Part shown: positions 1-9,036 of the stretch, piece by piece
Layout: every line of letters starts with the position of its first letter
Numbering within the stretch: the stretch's first letter is position 1
NCBI GenBank assembly: GCA_025059875.1
Contig: JANXCT010000002.1
Span: 341,180-405,179 of the forward strand
Source: Candidatus Kapaibacterium sp.
Lineage (GTDB): Bacteria > Bacteroidota > Ignavibacteria > Kapaibacteriales > HRBIN21
Direction: 5' to 3'
DNA: 64,000 bases
Notes under the pieces: model-generated
Told to the model about the DNA's origin: nothing
The model's database searches: none
The model's input: only the letters and a program-made list of their open reading frames with translations
Translations under genes and position numbers: made by a program

Positions 1-46
1 GCCCCAGCCAACCGTTGTCAGGCCGCATGAGTTCCCACCACTCCAC
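1..46 (-). CDS. possible start of a gene running off the left edge
   Basis: A reading frame on the minus strand opens at GTG (46), has an in-frame ATG at 28, and is open to the window edge; its residues begin VEWWELMRPDNGWLG. A second frame opening at ATG 78 is also open to the edge, so the frame is not settled. A TAnnTTTG promoter-like element lies upstream at 147-154 on the same strand, which supports a gene starting here. Only about 15 residues are visible and no family can be named. Confidence 0.25.
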   Translation of the reverse strand, partial: MEWWELMRPDNGWLG

Positions 47-146
47 GTCCTATCGCCGCACAACCAGCTCAATACCATACCCTACGCCGGTAGCTCTGGG
101 GCAGCTTGCTCCCTCCACAGTGGCTGAGACCCTCTCACGAACGCTG

Positions 147-154
147 CAAAAATA
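147..154 (-). promoter_or_regulatory. TATTTTTG promoter -7 element
   Basis: On the minus strand the bases read TATTTTTG, matching the TAnnTTTG -7 consensus of Bacteroidota-type housekeeping promoters. It lies between the stop of the cation-efflux gene and the putative gene that leaves the window at base 1, so it probably drives that gene. Confidence 0.45.
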
Positions 155-182
155 CGCTGCCAGCGGCAGCATCGGCTATCCA

Positions 183-1121
183 TCACCTCTGCCGCAAAGT
201 AGGCTCTATAGGCTCGTCGTGCACCGGCGGATGGTCCTCTCCCTCCAAGTGCGAAACGATGTCGGCTCGGACAGGCAAGGCCTGGGCAATCCGCCGTTCC
301 GCAGCAGTCGCCAAGGCATGGGCCTGCTCTATCGGGGTGCCGTTAGCAAACTGCAAGTGGAAGTCGATGTGCACCTGTGGGCCTGCTTGCCGAAGACGGA
401 AGCGGTGGTAGCTTAGGCCATGCTCAGAACAGAATGCCTCCAGCGCCTGTAATGCTTGCTGCTCCAGCTCTGGGTTTGTTCGATCCATAAGGCCATGGAT
501 AGCCTGCCGTACCTGCAACACTCCTTCGCGAATGATGTTAGCCCCAATGAGGAGGGCTATGATCGGATCCAGCACCTGCAACCCCGTCACGTGAACCACC
601 AATAGCCCCGCAACTGCGCCTCCACTGGTCCAGGCGTCGGTCAAGACATGCTTGCCGTTTGCCGTCAAAATTGGGGAATGCGAGTGCTTCCCCTCACGTA
701 CAAGCACCGTTCCCAGAATGCCGTTGACGAGGACCGTGAACAACGTCAGCCCCAAGCCGTACTCCAGACGCTCCAGCGAGACACCCGTAAGGAGCTTCTC
801 CACCGCAGAGCCAACGATGAAGAGTGCCGCAAGGATGATCAGTCCCCCCTCCATACCAGCGGAGAAGTACGACACCTTGAAGTGTCCGTAGGGATGCTCC
901 CGGTCTGGTGGCCGGAAACTGACCCTTAGGGTGTGCCACGCCAGAGCTACAGCAACTATGTGGACGATAGACTCCAGAGCGTCAGAGAAGATCGCTACGG
1001 AGCCCGTCAACACGTATGCGGTCCACTTCACAAGGAGCAGCAGGATACCGACCCCCAAGGAGGCGTTCATCAAGGCTCGGTGTCGGCGTGCAAGGGGAGA
1101 AACCGAGCCTGAGGCCTGCAT
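183..1121 (-). CDS. cation diffusion facilitator (CDF) metal efflux protein
   Basis: This 312-residue inner-membrane protein has the CDF layout: about six membrane helices in residues 18-205, then a cytoplasmic ferredoxin-like domain to the end. Helix 2 carries the acidic cluster SDALES (D47, E50) and helix 5 carries HVLTDAW (H158, D162), which fits the HxxxD half of the CDF metal site. The family exports divalent cations such as Zn, Fe, Mn or Cd in exchange for protons; the metal cannot be predicted here. The C-terminal tail contains several His and acidic residues. It starts 15 bases after the end of rho on the same strand, so it is probably cotranscribed with it. Confidence 0.85.
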   Translation of the reverse strand: MQASGSVSPLARRHRALMNASLGVGILLLLVKWTAYVLTGSVAIFSDALESIVHIVAVALAWHTLRVSFRPPDREHPYGHFKVSYFSAGMEGGLIILAALFIVGSAVEKLLTGVSLERLEYGLGLTLFTVLVNGILGTVLVREGKHSHSPILTANGKHVLTDAWTSGGAVAGLLVVHVTGLQVLDPIIALLIGANIIREGVLQVRQAIHGLMDRTNPELEQQALQALEAFCSEHGLSYHRFRLRQAGPQVHIDFHLQFANGTPIEQAHALATAAERRIAQALPVRADIVSHLEGEDHPPVHDEPIEPTLRQR

Positions 1122-1136
1122 CGTCCCTCGGGAGCG

Positions 1137-2489
1137 TTATTGCGTCGTCAGCGTGTTGAGCGTCGCCAGGAATTCGCGGTTGTTGCGCGTCCGCCGCATG
1201 TGTTCCAGCAGCAACTCCATCGCCTCCACAGGGGGAAGCTCGCTCAGGACTTTGCGGAGGACCCAGACTCTGTTAAGCTCCTCCGGGGTCAGCAGCAGCT
1301 CCTCCCGGCGGGTCCCCGAGCGATTGATGTCAATTGCTGGGAAGATACGCCGCTCCGCTAGCTTGCGGTCTAACACTAGCTCCATGTTCCCCGTCCCCTT
1401 GAACTCCTCGAAAATGACCTCGTCCATCCGGCTCCCCGTCTCGATCAGTGCTGTAGCAATCACGGTCAGCGAGCCTCCCTCCTCAACCTTGCGAGCAGCA
1501 CCAAAGAAGCGCTTCGGACGATGCAGAGCATTCGCATCCACTCCCCCAGAGAGGATCTTGCCCGAATGGGGGATAACAGTGTTATTCGCCCGCGCTAGCC
1601 TGGTGATGGAGTCTAAGAGGATGACGACATCATGCTTACACTCCACCAGGCGCTTCGCCTTCTCCAGCACGATATCCGCCACCTGTACATGCCGCTCTGG
1701 AGGCTCGTCAAACGTGGAAGAGATGACCTCTGCACCCCGGACCGAACGCTGCATATCGGTGACCTCTTCCGGACGCTCGTCAATCAGGAGGATGATGAGT
1801 TTTACCTCGGGGTGATTGCGGCTGATGGCGTTAGCTATCTGCTGTAGCAGAATTGTCTTCCCGGACTTCGGCGGCGCTACAATCAATCCACGTTGTCCCT
1901 TCCCTATCGGACACAGCAAGTCTATGATGCGAGTTGAGTACTCGTTCGGAACTGTCTCAAGCCGAAAGCGTTCGGTCGGATACACTGGTGTAAGGTTCTC
2001 AAAGAGGGGTCGATCCTTAACGGCCTCGGGGGGAAGGTAGTTCACTGACTCTATCTTCAGTAGGGCGAAGTAGCGCTCCCCTTCCCTTGGTGGACGCACA
2101 TATCCGCGAATTGTATCCCCAGTACGCAGCCCAAAACGCTTGATCTGAGACGGCGAAACGTAGACATCGTCAGGGGATGGCAAATAACTGGAGTCCGAAG
2201 AGCGCAGGAAGCCGTGGTTTCCTTCAGGGACGATCTCCAGAACGCCTTCAACTGGTGTACCCCCAACCTCCGCCTCTGGCGCTCGCGCTTGCTGCTCTCG
2301 CAGCATCTGCCCTTGTGCTTCCATGATTCGAAAGATGAGCTCCTGCTTTCGCATGTCAGCATAGTTCGGGATACCAAGCGCCCGGGCGATTTCAAAGAGC
2401 TCCGCGATCTTCCGGCTCTGCAGGGTCTCTACATCGAAGAGGGAGGGGATACCTGCAGCGGGTCCGTTCATGCGGTCCTGCTGTTCCAT
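1137..2489 (-). CDS. rho: transcription termination factor Rho
   Basis: At 450 residues this is a full-length Rho hexameric RNA helicase. Residues 17-60 form the Rho N-terminal helical domain, about 75-150 the cold-shock-like RNA-binding domain, and the rest the RecA-type ATPase, with the P-loop APPKSGKT near 205-212 and the conserved LIDERPEE motif further on. Rho ends unprotected transcripts. An alternative start is Met7. The upstream 200 bases hold only a weak promoter-like TAAGTTG on the minus strand (2510-2516). The long untranslated leader is compatible with autoregulation, but no specific signal is visible. Confidence 0.97.
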   Translation of the reverse strand: MEQQDRMNGPAAGIPSLFDVETLQSRKIAELFEIARALGIPNYADMRKQELIFRIMEAQGQMLREQQARAPEAEVGGTPVEGVLEIVPEGNHGFLRSSDSSYLPSPDDVYVSPSQIKRFGLRTGDTIRGYVRPPREGERYFALLKIESVNYLPPEAVKDRPLFENLTPVYPTERFRLETVPNEYSTRIIDLLCPIGKGQRGLIVAPPKSGKTILLQQIANAISRNHPEVKLIILLIDERPEEVTDMQRSVRGAEVISSTFDEPPERHVQVADIVLEKAKRLVECKHDVVILLDSITRLARANNTVIPHSGKILSGGVDANALHRPKRFFGAARKVEEGGSLTVIATALIETGSRMDEVIFEEFKGTGNMELVLDRKLAERRIFPAIDINRSGTRREELLLTPEELNRVWVLRKVLSELPPVEAMELLLEHMRRTRNNREFLATLNTLTTQ

Positions 2490-2691
2490 GGATTGCGTCC
2501 CAACTAAATCAACTTACGCGAGTACTGGCCTAGGCTTAGCCTACCTCACACGTACCCAGCCCACCTACGCCAAAACCTCGAGGGAGAATGAGTCCGAAAG
2601 GAGTAGAGCGCGCTGGCACTGCAGACTTCTCTGTCCACCGCCCTGCTCCAAGGCTGCTATCATAGACGTACCATTGCTGCCAACATTGCCT

Positions 2692-3459
2692 TTAGCTCCG
2701 CCAAGCCGAATATCTCTTGAGCAACCGTACCAACAACGCTCCGCAGACAGCAATACCGAGGATACTTCCCCAAAGTTCCGGCAGCTCTACATTTCCCTTT
2801 CGGTGCCACAAGAGCATTCCTTCTAGCAAGGTATAGCTGGTCAACACTGCCAACCACGTAGAGTACTCCTGGAACACAAGCTTCCTCCATTGGAATGCCT
2901 GTGCAGAGGGACGATACATCCTGGTGTGCAAAAGGACGGCTGGAGTTTGGGCAGCCCACTGCTGGAAGGACTCCCCAAATCGCCGTACCAGGAATGCCTC
3001 CTCTGCCAACATGATGCGCTCGTAGACCACCACAAACCACCCCATGCCTACCAGCCACAGCCACCAGATGCCAGGACGGAGTAGTATCCCCGACCAGAGA
3101 AGGGCATTGGCAACATACAGTGGATGGCGCACAACCGAATACGGCCCTGTTGTGTTGAGCTGCTCAGCGATCTGTTCCCGAGTGTTGCGGCCAGAAGTTC
3201 CCTCGGGAACCTGCCCGACTACCCATCCCCGCAAAACCAGCCCTGCAGCAATCCACGCCCAGCAGACCAACTGCCACCAGAGGGAATCCACAAAGTCCGG
3301 CACTGGCCCCTGAAAGACCGCTACAATAACCACTGGCAGCAGTAACAGGGGCATCCAGCCACGGTTGCGGAACAGCCACTCTCCCTGTCGCCGCAGAGTC
3401 TCCGCAAGCGGTGCCACCATACCCCAAGTACGCCCCCAGCTATGGCCGTAGAAACGCAC
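2692..3459 (-). CDS. isoprenylcysteine carboxyl methyltransferase-like membrane protein
   Basis: This 255-residue integral membrane protein has about five hydrophobic segments. The central block GPYSVVRHPLYVANALL, followed by YERIMLAEEAFL and a Trp- and Pro-rich stretch, is the signature of the ICMT/PEMT-like methyltransferases, in which these residues bind S-adenosylmethionine and the lipid substrate. Bacterial members modify lipids or quinone-like compounds and their substrates are mostly unknown. The start at 3459 could instead be the Met at 3420. It ends about 200 bases before rho on the same strand. That gap holds no other recognisable gene. Confidence 0.75.
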   Translation of the reverse strand: MRFYGHSWGRTWGMVAPLAETLRRQGEWLFRNRGWMPLLLLPVVIVAVFQGPVPDFVDSLWWQLVCWAWIAAGLVLRGWVVGQVPEGTSGRNTREQIAEQLNTTGPYSVVRHPLYVANALLWSGILLRPGIWWLWLVGMGWFVVVYERIMLAEEAFLVRRFGESFQQWAAQTPAVLLHTRMYRPSAQAFQWRKLVFQEYSTWLAVLTSYTLLEGMLLWHRKGNVELPELWGSILGIAVCGALLVRLLKRYSAWRS

Positions 3460-3517
3460 AACGAGGCGGCCCTCGTGTATAAGCTACCGCAATGGGAAGT
3501 ATCCAGGGCCAAATGGC

Positions 3518-3525
3518 TAATTTTG
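3518..3525 (+). promoter_or_regulatory. TAATTTTG promoter -7 element of the atp operon
   Basis: TAATTTTG lies 36 bases upstream of the chosen atpZ start and fits the Bacteroidota TAnnTTTG -7 box. No clear TTG -33 box is seen at the usual distance. It is the only promoter-like element before the ATP synthase genes. Confidence 0.5.
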
Positions 3526-3560
3526 TGTGCTATTCATGTAACACGCTAGCCTCCTCGTCG

Positions 3561-3818
3561 GTGAGCGCTTCCGCACAACCACGCGTAGCCCCTCGCAGTT
3601 CTGCATGGAAAGAGCTGGCAGTATATGCCAACCTCGGCATGACTATCGCCGTAGCCTTTGGAGTCTGCGGGCTGCTAGGCTGGTGGATTGACCAGCACCT
3701 CCACAGCTCACCTATCGGACTACTGAGCGGGTTGACTGTTGGGTGTGCAGTCGCTCTCCGAGAGATATGGAAAGTGGTTCGCAAACTCAACGCCTCGTCG
3801 GAGGGACATCACCTATGA
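3561..3818 (+). CDS. atpZ: AtpZ/AtpI-family membrane protein
   Basis: This 85-residue protein has two membrane helices, around residues 23-43 and 49-67, with the motif GLLGWWIDQHLHSSPIG between them, typical of the AtpZ/AtpI family. These proteins sit at the head of ATP synthase operons and help assemble the c-ring or carry Mg or Ca. I chose GTG 3561 because the longer reading frame would begin upstream of the promoter at 3518-3525. It overlaps the next gene through ATGA at 3815-3818. Confidence 0.8.
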   Translation: MSASAQPRVAPRSSAWKELAVYANLGMTIAVAFGVCGLLGWWIDQHLHSSPIGLLSGLTVGCAVALREIWKVVRKLNASSEGHHL

Positions 3819-4132
3819 GCTCTGAAGCCCTAACTGGCGTCGTGTGGGGAGTAGGCTTATGCAGTGCTAACTTCCTGCTCTCCTACCTCACTGCCCGCTG
3901 GGCCTTTCGGAAATCACTGCAGCTCTTCCTCCGTTCGGTGCTCGGTGGGATGGTAGTTCGGCTCTTAGCGACTAGCGCTACAGCAGGCTACCTCTTAGCC
4001 GTTGAGAAGGTCTACCCGCTCGGGTTTGCCCTGTCGTTCTCTGTGGGGGTAGCCGTGCTACTGACCGCAGAAATCGTAGACTTCCACCGACGGTACGAGA
4101 CCTTTCGTCTCCGCCCGCTCACAATACCGTAA
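3815..4132 (+). CDS. small membrane protein of the ATP synthase operon (AtpI-like)
   Basis: This 105-residue protein has about four hydrophobic helices and a short polar tail with DFHRRYETFRLR. Its size, topology and place between atpZ and atpB match the AtpI-like accessory proteins of F-type ATP synthase operons, which act in c-ring assembly. The sequence itself is too diverged to name firmly. It starts at ATG 3815, overlapping the atpZ stop, so the two are probably translationally coupled. Confidence 0.65.
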   Translation: MSSEALTGVVWGVGLCSANFLLSYLTARWAFRKSLQLFLRSVLGGMVVRLLATSATAGYLLAVEKVYPLGFALSFSVGVAVLLTAEIVDFHRRYETFRLRPLTIP

Positions 4133-4137
4133 GCCTA

Positions 4138-5061
4138 ATGAGCGCTACGCCTACCGGAGACGGCAATGTCTTCACCCAGCTCTTAGGGAAGCTGGGTGAT
4201 CACCACGGGTTCTACATCGGCCCCTACAAGGTACTCAGCCTCCCAATCATCCTGTGGGACGACGGCCAACTCCATGTTTACCGATCGCCCTCAGAGATGG
4301 AGGCGAGCGGCAAATACCGCATGGTTATGGGGCATCCCGTGCGGACGCTCGACGGAACAAAGCCAGCCTTAGACCTCTCCATCACGAACTTGGTCGTATA
4401 CCAGTGGTTGGGGATGCTGCTCCTCGGGTGGCTCTTATGGCGCACCGTGAGTCGTTACCGCAAGGCACCGCTGCAGCCCCCACGCGGGCTGCAGAATGCC
4501 ATAGAGGCTATCGTGCTCTTCATTCGGGACGAAGTCGTCCGACCGAACATCCCCTCTCACCATCTTTCCCAGCGCCTACTGCCGTATTTCCTAACGCTCT
4601 TCTTCTTCATCCTCGTTCTCAACCTACTAGGGCTATTGCCCGGCGGGCACACGGCCACGGGCTCCTTGGCAGTTACGGGAGCTCTCGCGCTGACGGCCTT
4701 CCTCGTCATCAACGGTGGGGCCATCGCCACAATTGGCCTCAAGCGCTGGCTTCGCCACCTCCTCGGCGGCGGTCCCCTGTGGCTGAGCCCAATCCTGGTG
4801 CCGATTGAGGTCATCGGGATGTTCGCTAAGGCCTTCGCCCTCTGCGTCCGATTGTTCGCGAATATGACAGCAGGGCATATCGCTTTGCTAGCCCTCGTGG
4901 GGCTCATCTTTTTCTTCGGCACCGTGCTCATTGCACCGGTGTCCATTGCTTTCTCGGTATTCGTGTACTTCCTGGAAACCCTGGTGGCCTTCCTACAGGC
5001 CTACATCTTCACAATTCTCACTGCGGTCTTCCTCGGCTTAGCGACCGAGGAGAGCCACTGA
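4138..5061 (+). CDS. atpB: ATP synthase F0 subunit a
   Basis: This is the proton-channel subunit a of the ATP synthase, 307 residues. About 105 residues precede the first strong helix, an extended periplasmic N-terminus like that seen in Bacteroidota and Chlorobi subunits. The essential arginine lies in FALCVRLFANMTAGH, and the final helices with FVYFLETLVAFLQAYIFT match the family. It follows the AtpI-like gene by five bases. The 77 bases after it, before atpE, include a short CCCTC/GAGGG hairpin that might affect atpE translation. Confidence 0.95.
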   Translation: MSATPTGDGNVFTQLLGKLGDHHGFYIGPYKVLSLPIILWDDGQLHVYRSPSEMEASGKYRMVMGHPVRTLDGTKPALDLSITNLVVYQWLGMLLLGWLLWRTVSRYRKAPLQPPRGLQNAIEAIVLFIRDEVVRPNIPSHHLSQRLLPYFLTLFFFILVLNLLGLLPGGHTATGSLAVTGALALTAFLVINGGAIATIGLKRWLRHLLGGGPLWLSPILVPIEVIGMFAKAFALCVRLFANMTAGHIALLALVGLIFFFGTVLIAPVSIAFSVFVYFLETLVAFLQAYIFTILTAVFLGLATEESH

Positions 5062-5138
5062 CGTTGGCACTGTTCAGCCTCCCTCCCATGAGGGATGGTA
5101 GGGTGAGATGGTGTAACAACATAACGGAGTGACGTGCC

Positions 5139-5369
5139 ATGGAGCTAGGACTAGCGTGGTTAGCTGCAGGCATTGGTGTTGGCATCAGTGTCTTGGGAGC
5201 AGGTACCGGCATTGGGCGTCTGGGTGCTGCGGCTCTGGAAGCTGCCAGCCGCCAACCAGAAACGGCTGCTGAGACGCGGACACTGATGCTGATTGCAGCT
5301 GCCCTCATCGAGGGAATTGCCCTCATCGCCTGCATCGTCTGCATCCTGTTGGCTGTCAAGACTGCATAG
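5139..5369 (+). CDS. atpE: ATP synthase F0 subunit c
   Basis: This 76-residue hairpin proteolipid forms the rotating c-ring. Helix 1 has the glycine-rich GVGISVLGAGTGIGR, the loop has SRQPE, and helix 2 has the ion-binding carboxylate E58 in AALIEGIAL. The residues around E58 lack the Gln and Ser/Thr set known for sodium-binding rings, so proton coupling is inferred. The gene keeps the usual order between atpB and atpF. Confidence 0.96.
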   Translation: MELGLAWLAAGIGVGISVLGAGTGIGRLGAAALEAASRQPETAAETRTLMLIAAALIEGIALIACIVCILLAVKTA

Positions 5370-5393
5370 TGCCCCATCCCAAGAGAGAGTACC

Positions 5394-5891
5394 ATGCCCA
5401 ACTTCCTGGAGGTCTCTCCCGGCTTGATGTTCTGGACTCTCCTCAATTTCGGCATCTTCCTGGTGCTGCTAGCACGTTTTGCATGGAAGCCCATCTTGAA
5501 TGCCGTAGAGCAGCGCGAGCGCACGATTGCAGAAGCGCTCAGTAGCGCTGAGACTGCGCGCCGAGAAGCTGAGCGACTCCTCCAAGAGGCTCACCAGCGC
5601 CTCCAGGAAGCACAGCAGGAGGTCCATCGCCTGCTCCGCGAGGGCAAACAACAGGCAGAAGCTCTCCTACGAGAAGCCAGCGAGCGTGCTGAACAACTGA
5701 AGCGGCAGAAGCTGGAGGAGACCCAGCTGGAAATCCAACGCCAGCTGGAGCGCGCCTATGCCCAGCTCTACGCCGATGTTGCCAACCTAGTGGTAGAGGG
5801 CACAGCTCGTCTGCTTCAACAGACGCTCGATCCGGAAGCCCACCGAAAGCTGGTAGAATCTTTCGTCAACGAGATTGCACGACAGAACTGA
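5394..5891 (+). CDS. atpF: ATP synthase F0 subunit b
   Basis: This 165-residue subunit forms the peripheral stalk that holds the F1 head still. It has one N-terminal membrane helix (about residues 12-30) followed by a long, charged, Gln- and Glu-rich helix to about residue 130 that would form a coiled coil. The start of the mature helix, WKPILNAVEQRERTI, is characteristic. It lies 24 bases after atpE and 10 bases before atpH. Confidence 0.94.
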   Translation: MPNFLEVSPGLMFWTLLNFGIFLVLLARFAWKPILNAVEQRERTIAEALSSAETARREAERLLQEAHQRLQEAQQEVHRLLREGKQQAEALLREASERAEQLKRQKLEETQLEIQRQLERAYAQLYADVANLVVEGTARLLQQTLDPEAHRKLVESFVNEIARQN

Positions 5892-5901
5892 GCCAAGTGG
5901 G

Positions 5902-6501
5902 ATGTCGCCCCTGCGGATTGCGCGTCGGTATGCTACAGCGCTCCTAAGGTTAGCGCAGGAGGGCTCCCTCCATGCTCAGGTCTACGAGGAGCTCTGCTGG
6001 TTGCGGGACCTCCTACGGCGTTCCTCGGAGCTGCGGGCCTTTCTACGGAACCCCGTCATCCGAGCGGAGCGGAAACGGGCCGTGGTAACGGAGCTCTTTG
6101 CTGGACGGCTGACACCCCTGCTGCTACAGTTCCTGTTGCTGCTCGTCGACAAGCGGCGCGAGGCACTGCTACCAGAAATCATCACCGCTTACGAGGAGCT
6201 CTACTTCCAGTACACCGACCGCCTAGCAGTCACGGTCCGCTCCGCTATTCCGCTAGAGACACCGCTCCAGAACCGGCTCGTCGAAGCCTTGCAGGAGCGC
6301 ACCGGAAAAACGATTGTCCCAATCTTCGCTGTAGATCCTACCCTCATCGGAGGGGTGCAGCTCCAGATTGGGGACACCGTCATTGACGGCTCCCTCCGCC
6401 ACGCCCTGGAGCGCCTCCGGCGAGACCTACACCAGAAAGCCCCCACACGCTGGCTCCGCTCAAACGGCGAGACAAGTCCCCTAACGGATCACAAGCCATG
6501 A
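5902..6501 (+). CDS. atpH: ATP synthase F1 subunit delta
   Basis: This 199-residue protein joins the b stalk to the top of F1. The N-terminal helical domain opens with [14 protein letters not shown], typical of delta, and the C-terminal part has [17 protein letters not shown], the family signature. ATG 5902 is chosen over an upstream in-frame start because it leaves the family N-terminus at the expected place. Its stop overlaps the atpA start (ATGA, 6498-6501). Confidence 0.93.
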   Translation: MSPLRIARRYATALLRLAQEGSLHAQVYEELCWLRDLLRRSSELRAFLRNPVIRAERKRAVVTELFAGRLTPLLLQFLLLLVDKRREALLPEIITAYEELYFQYTDRLAVTVRSAIPLETPLQNRLVEALQERTGKTIVPIFAVDPTLIGGVQLQIGDTVIDGSLRHALERLRRDLHQKAPTRWLRSNGETSPLTDHKP

Positions 6502-8060
6502 TCGAGCTCCGACCAGAAGAGATTTCGACGATCCTTCGGCGCCAGTTGGCTGGATTTGAGCGCGAGGTTGACATCTACGATGTGGGCACCGTCCTTCAGG
6601 TCGGCGACGGAGTAGCCCGTGTCTATGGCTTACGTCAGGCGATGATGTCTGAGCTCGTTGAGTTCCCTAACGGGGTTGTGGGCATGGTCCTCAATCTGGA
6701 AGAGGACCACGTCGGCGTCATCCTCTTTGGTGACGATCGCCTGGTAAAGGAGGGCGATGTGGTCCGCCGTACCGGCCGCGTGGCCTCTGTTCCCGTAGGC
6801 GAAGAACTGTTGGGCCGTGTCGTCAATCCGTTGGGGGTCCCCTTGGACGGCAAGGGCCCTATCAACGCCAAGCAGTATTTGCCGATGGAACGGAAGGCCA
6901 TTGGTGTCATCTACCGACAGCCCGTCAAGGAACCGCTCCAGACCGGTATCAAAGCCATCGATGCCCTCATCCCAATTGGACGAGGACAGCGCGAGCTCAT
7001 CATCGGAGACCGCCAGACTGGGAAGACGGCTATCGCTATCGACACCATCATCAACCAGAAGTACACCCACACCGAGGAAGCCCGTCGCCGCGGGATTAAG
7101 CCTGTCTACTGCATCTACGTCGCAATTGGACAGAAAGCTTCTACCGTCGCAAACGTCGTGGCAACATTACGAGAATACGGGGCTATGGACTATACGATTG
7201 TTGTAGCCGCGAATGCCTCTGACCCTGCCCCGCTACAGTATATAGCACCGTACTGCGGTGCTTCCATGGGCGAGTACTTCCGAGACACAGGGCGCCATGC
7301 GCTGATTGTCTACGACGATCTCTCCAAACAGGCTGCGGCCTATCGGCAGGTCTCCCTTCTGCTCCGCCGTCCGCCAGGACGGGAAGCATACCCAGGAGAC
7401 ATCTTCTACGTCCACAGCCGCCTGTTGGAGCGCGCAGCGAAGCTCAGCGATGAGCTTGGCGGAGGCTCTCTAACCGCCTTACCCATCATTGAAACCCAGG
7501 CCGGAGATGTGGCTGCCTACATTCCTACGAACGTCATCTCCATCACTGATGGGCAGATCTACCTGGAGACCGGCCTCTTCAACGCTGGCATCCGTCCCGC
7601 TATGAACGTCGGGATCTCTGTCTCCCGCGTTGGCGGCAACGCCCAAATCAAAGCAATGAAGCGCGTTGCCGGGCCGCTGAAGATAGAGCTCGCAATGTAC
7701 CGCGAACTAGAGGCCTTCGCCAAGTTCGGCTCAGACTTAGACCCGACCACCCAACGCCAGCTCCGCCGTGGAGCCCGGCTGGTGGAAATCCTCAAGCAAC
7801 CCCAGTACTCACCAATGCCCGTTGAGGAGCAGATTGCTATCCTATACGCTGCCACCAACGGCTGGCTAGATGAACTCCCGCTAGAGTTGGTTGCAGCCTT
7901 CGAACGGGAATTCCTGGAGTATCTCCGTACCTTCCACCAACGCTCTATCTTAGAAGCCATCCTAGACACGCAGGACCTCACACCCGAGATCTCCCAGCGG
8001 CTGGACGAAGCCCTACAGCACTTCTGCACGGAATTCCGGCAACGCCACGGGCTCTCGTAG
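6498..8060 (+). CDS. atpA: ATP synthase F1 subunit alpha
   Basis: At 520 residues this is full length. It has the N-terminal beta-barrel, the nucleotide-binding core with P-loop GDRQTGKTA near residue 170, and the C-terminal helical bundle. Alpha binds nucleotide at non-catalytic sites and shares the catalytic interface with beta. The neighbour is normally atpG, but here hldD intervenes, six bases downstream. Confidence 0.98.
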   Translation: MIELRPEEISTILRRQLAGFEREVDIYDVGTVLQVGDGVARVYGLRQAMMSELVEFPNGVVGMVLNLEEDHVGVILFGDDRLVKEGDVVRRTGRVASVPVGEELLGRVVNPLGVPLDGKGPINAKQYLPMERKAIGVIYRQPVKEPLQTGIKAIDALIPIGRGQRELIIGDRQTGKTAIAIDTIINQKYTHTEEARRRGIKPVYCIYVAIGQKASTVANVVATLREYGAMDYTIVVAANASDPAPLQYIAPYCGASMGEYFRDTGRHALIVYDDLSKQAAAYRQVSLLLRRPPGREAYPGDIFYVHSRLLERAAKLSDELGGGSLTALPIIETQAGDVAAYIPTNVISITDGQIYLETGLFNAGIRPAMNVGISVSRVGGNAQIKAMKRVAGPLKIELAMYRELEAFAKFGSDLDPTTQRQLRRGARLVEILKQPQYSPMPVEEQIAILYAATNGWLDELPLELVAAFEREFLEYLRTFHQRSILEAILDTQDLTPEISQRLDEALQHFCTEFRQRHGLS

Positions 8061-8066
8061 TATAGC

Positions 8067-9026
8067 ATGATTCTACTCACCGGCGGTGCCGGCTTCATCG
8101 GTAGTTGCTTCCTCTGGAAGCTGAACCAAGAGGGGATCTTCGATGTCATCGTCGTAGACCGACTCAGCGGCGAAAAATGGAGAAACTTAGTCGGCAAGCG
8201 CTTCCGTGAGTTTATCCACAGGGACGACCTCCTACCCCGCCTACTACGGAACGAGCTAGGCACACTAGAGGCCATTGTCCATCTGGGAGCCCGTACCAAC
8301 ACGACGGATTCCAACATCGCTGCTCTACTGGCCGATAACTACGAGTACAGCAAGGTCCTCGCGCGCTATGCGGTCGAACGAGGAATTCGCTTCATCTACG
8401 CCAGTAGTGCGGCAACCTACGGCGCAGGCGAGCAAGGGTTCCAGGAATCTCGGCTCTGGGCTCTCCGCCCACTCAGCCCGTACGGGTTTTCCAAGCACCT
8501 TTTTGACTGCTGGGCAGCAGCAGAAGGAATTCTAGAGCATGCCGTCGGAGTGAAGCTCTTCAACGTCTACGGCCCCAACGAGTACCACAAGGGGCCGATG
8601 GCGAGCATGGTTTGGCATGGTTTCCGCAAAATCCAGCAAACGGGCAAAATGCAGCTCTTCAAATCTACCGACTCGCAGTACGTCGACGGCGAACAGAAGC
8701 GAGACTTCACGTACGTCAAGGACGTCGTCGCAGTGCTGTGGAAGCTCTTGACACAGCCAAAGCTCGTGGGTCTCTACAACGTCGGTACTGGACAGGCTCG
8801 AAGCTGGAACGAGCTTGCCCATGCACTATTTGCTGCCTTAGGCAAACCTGTGCAGATCGAATACATTGAGATGCCCGCTGAGCTGCGTTCCCAGTATCAG
8901 AACTTCACCCAGGCCGATCTTAGCAAATTGCAGGCCAGCGGGGTCGTTCACTCCTTCCGGTCACTGGAGGAAGGAGTGACGGAATACGTGCAGGAGTACC
9001 TCCTCCCCGGGCAGTTATACTTGTAG
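8067..9026 (+). CDS. hldD: ADP-L-glycero-D-manno-heptose-6-epimerase
   Basis: This 319-residue short-chain dehydrogenase/epimerase makes the heptose used in the LPS inner core by inverting C6 of ADP-D-glycero-D-manno-heptose. It has the NADP-binding motif GGAGFIGS at residues 6-13, the catalytic YGFSK (Tyr and Lys), and HldD-type stretches such as NVYGPNEYHKG and KRDFTYVKDVV. It lies inside the atp operon, six bases after atpA and ten bases before atpG, in the same direction, so it should be cotranscribed. This placement is unusual. A GT9 heptosyltransferase at 24149-25234 would act later in the same pathway. Confidence 0.9.
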   Translation: MILLTGGAGFIGSCFLWKLNQEGIFDVIVVDRLSGEKWRNLVGKRFREFIHRDDLLPRLLRNELGTLEAIVHLGARTNTTDSNIAALLADNYEYSKVLARYAVERGIRFIYASSAATYGAGEQGFQESRLWALRPLSPYGFSKHLFDCWAAAEGILEHAVGVKLFNVYGPNEYHKGPMASMVWHGFRKIQQTGKMQLFKSTDSQYVDGEQKRDFTYVKDVVAVLWKLLTQPKLVGLYNVGTGQARSWNELAHALFAALGKPVQIEYIEMPAELRSQYQNFTQADLSKLQASGVVHSFRSLEEGVTEYVQEYLLPGQLYL

Positions 9027-9036
9027 GAGTGCAATC

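Noticed and set aside
5081-5110. Intrinsic terminator between atpB and atpE
   Set aside because: The stem has only five base pairs and no T-tract follows; it lies inside an operon.
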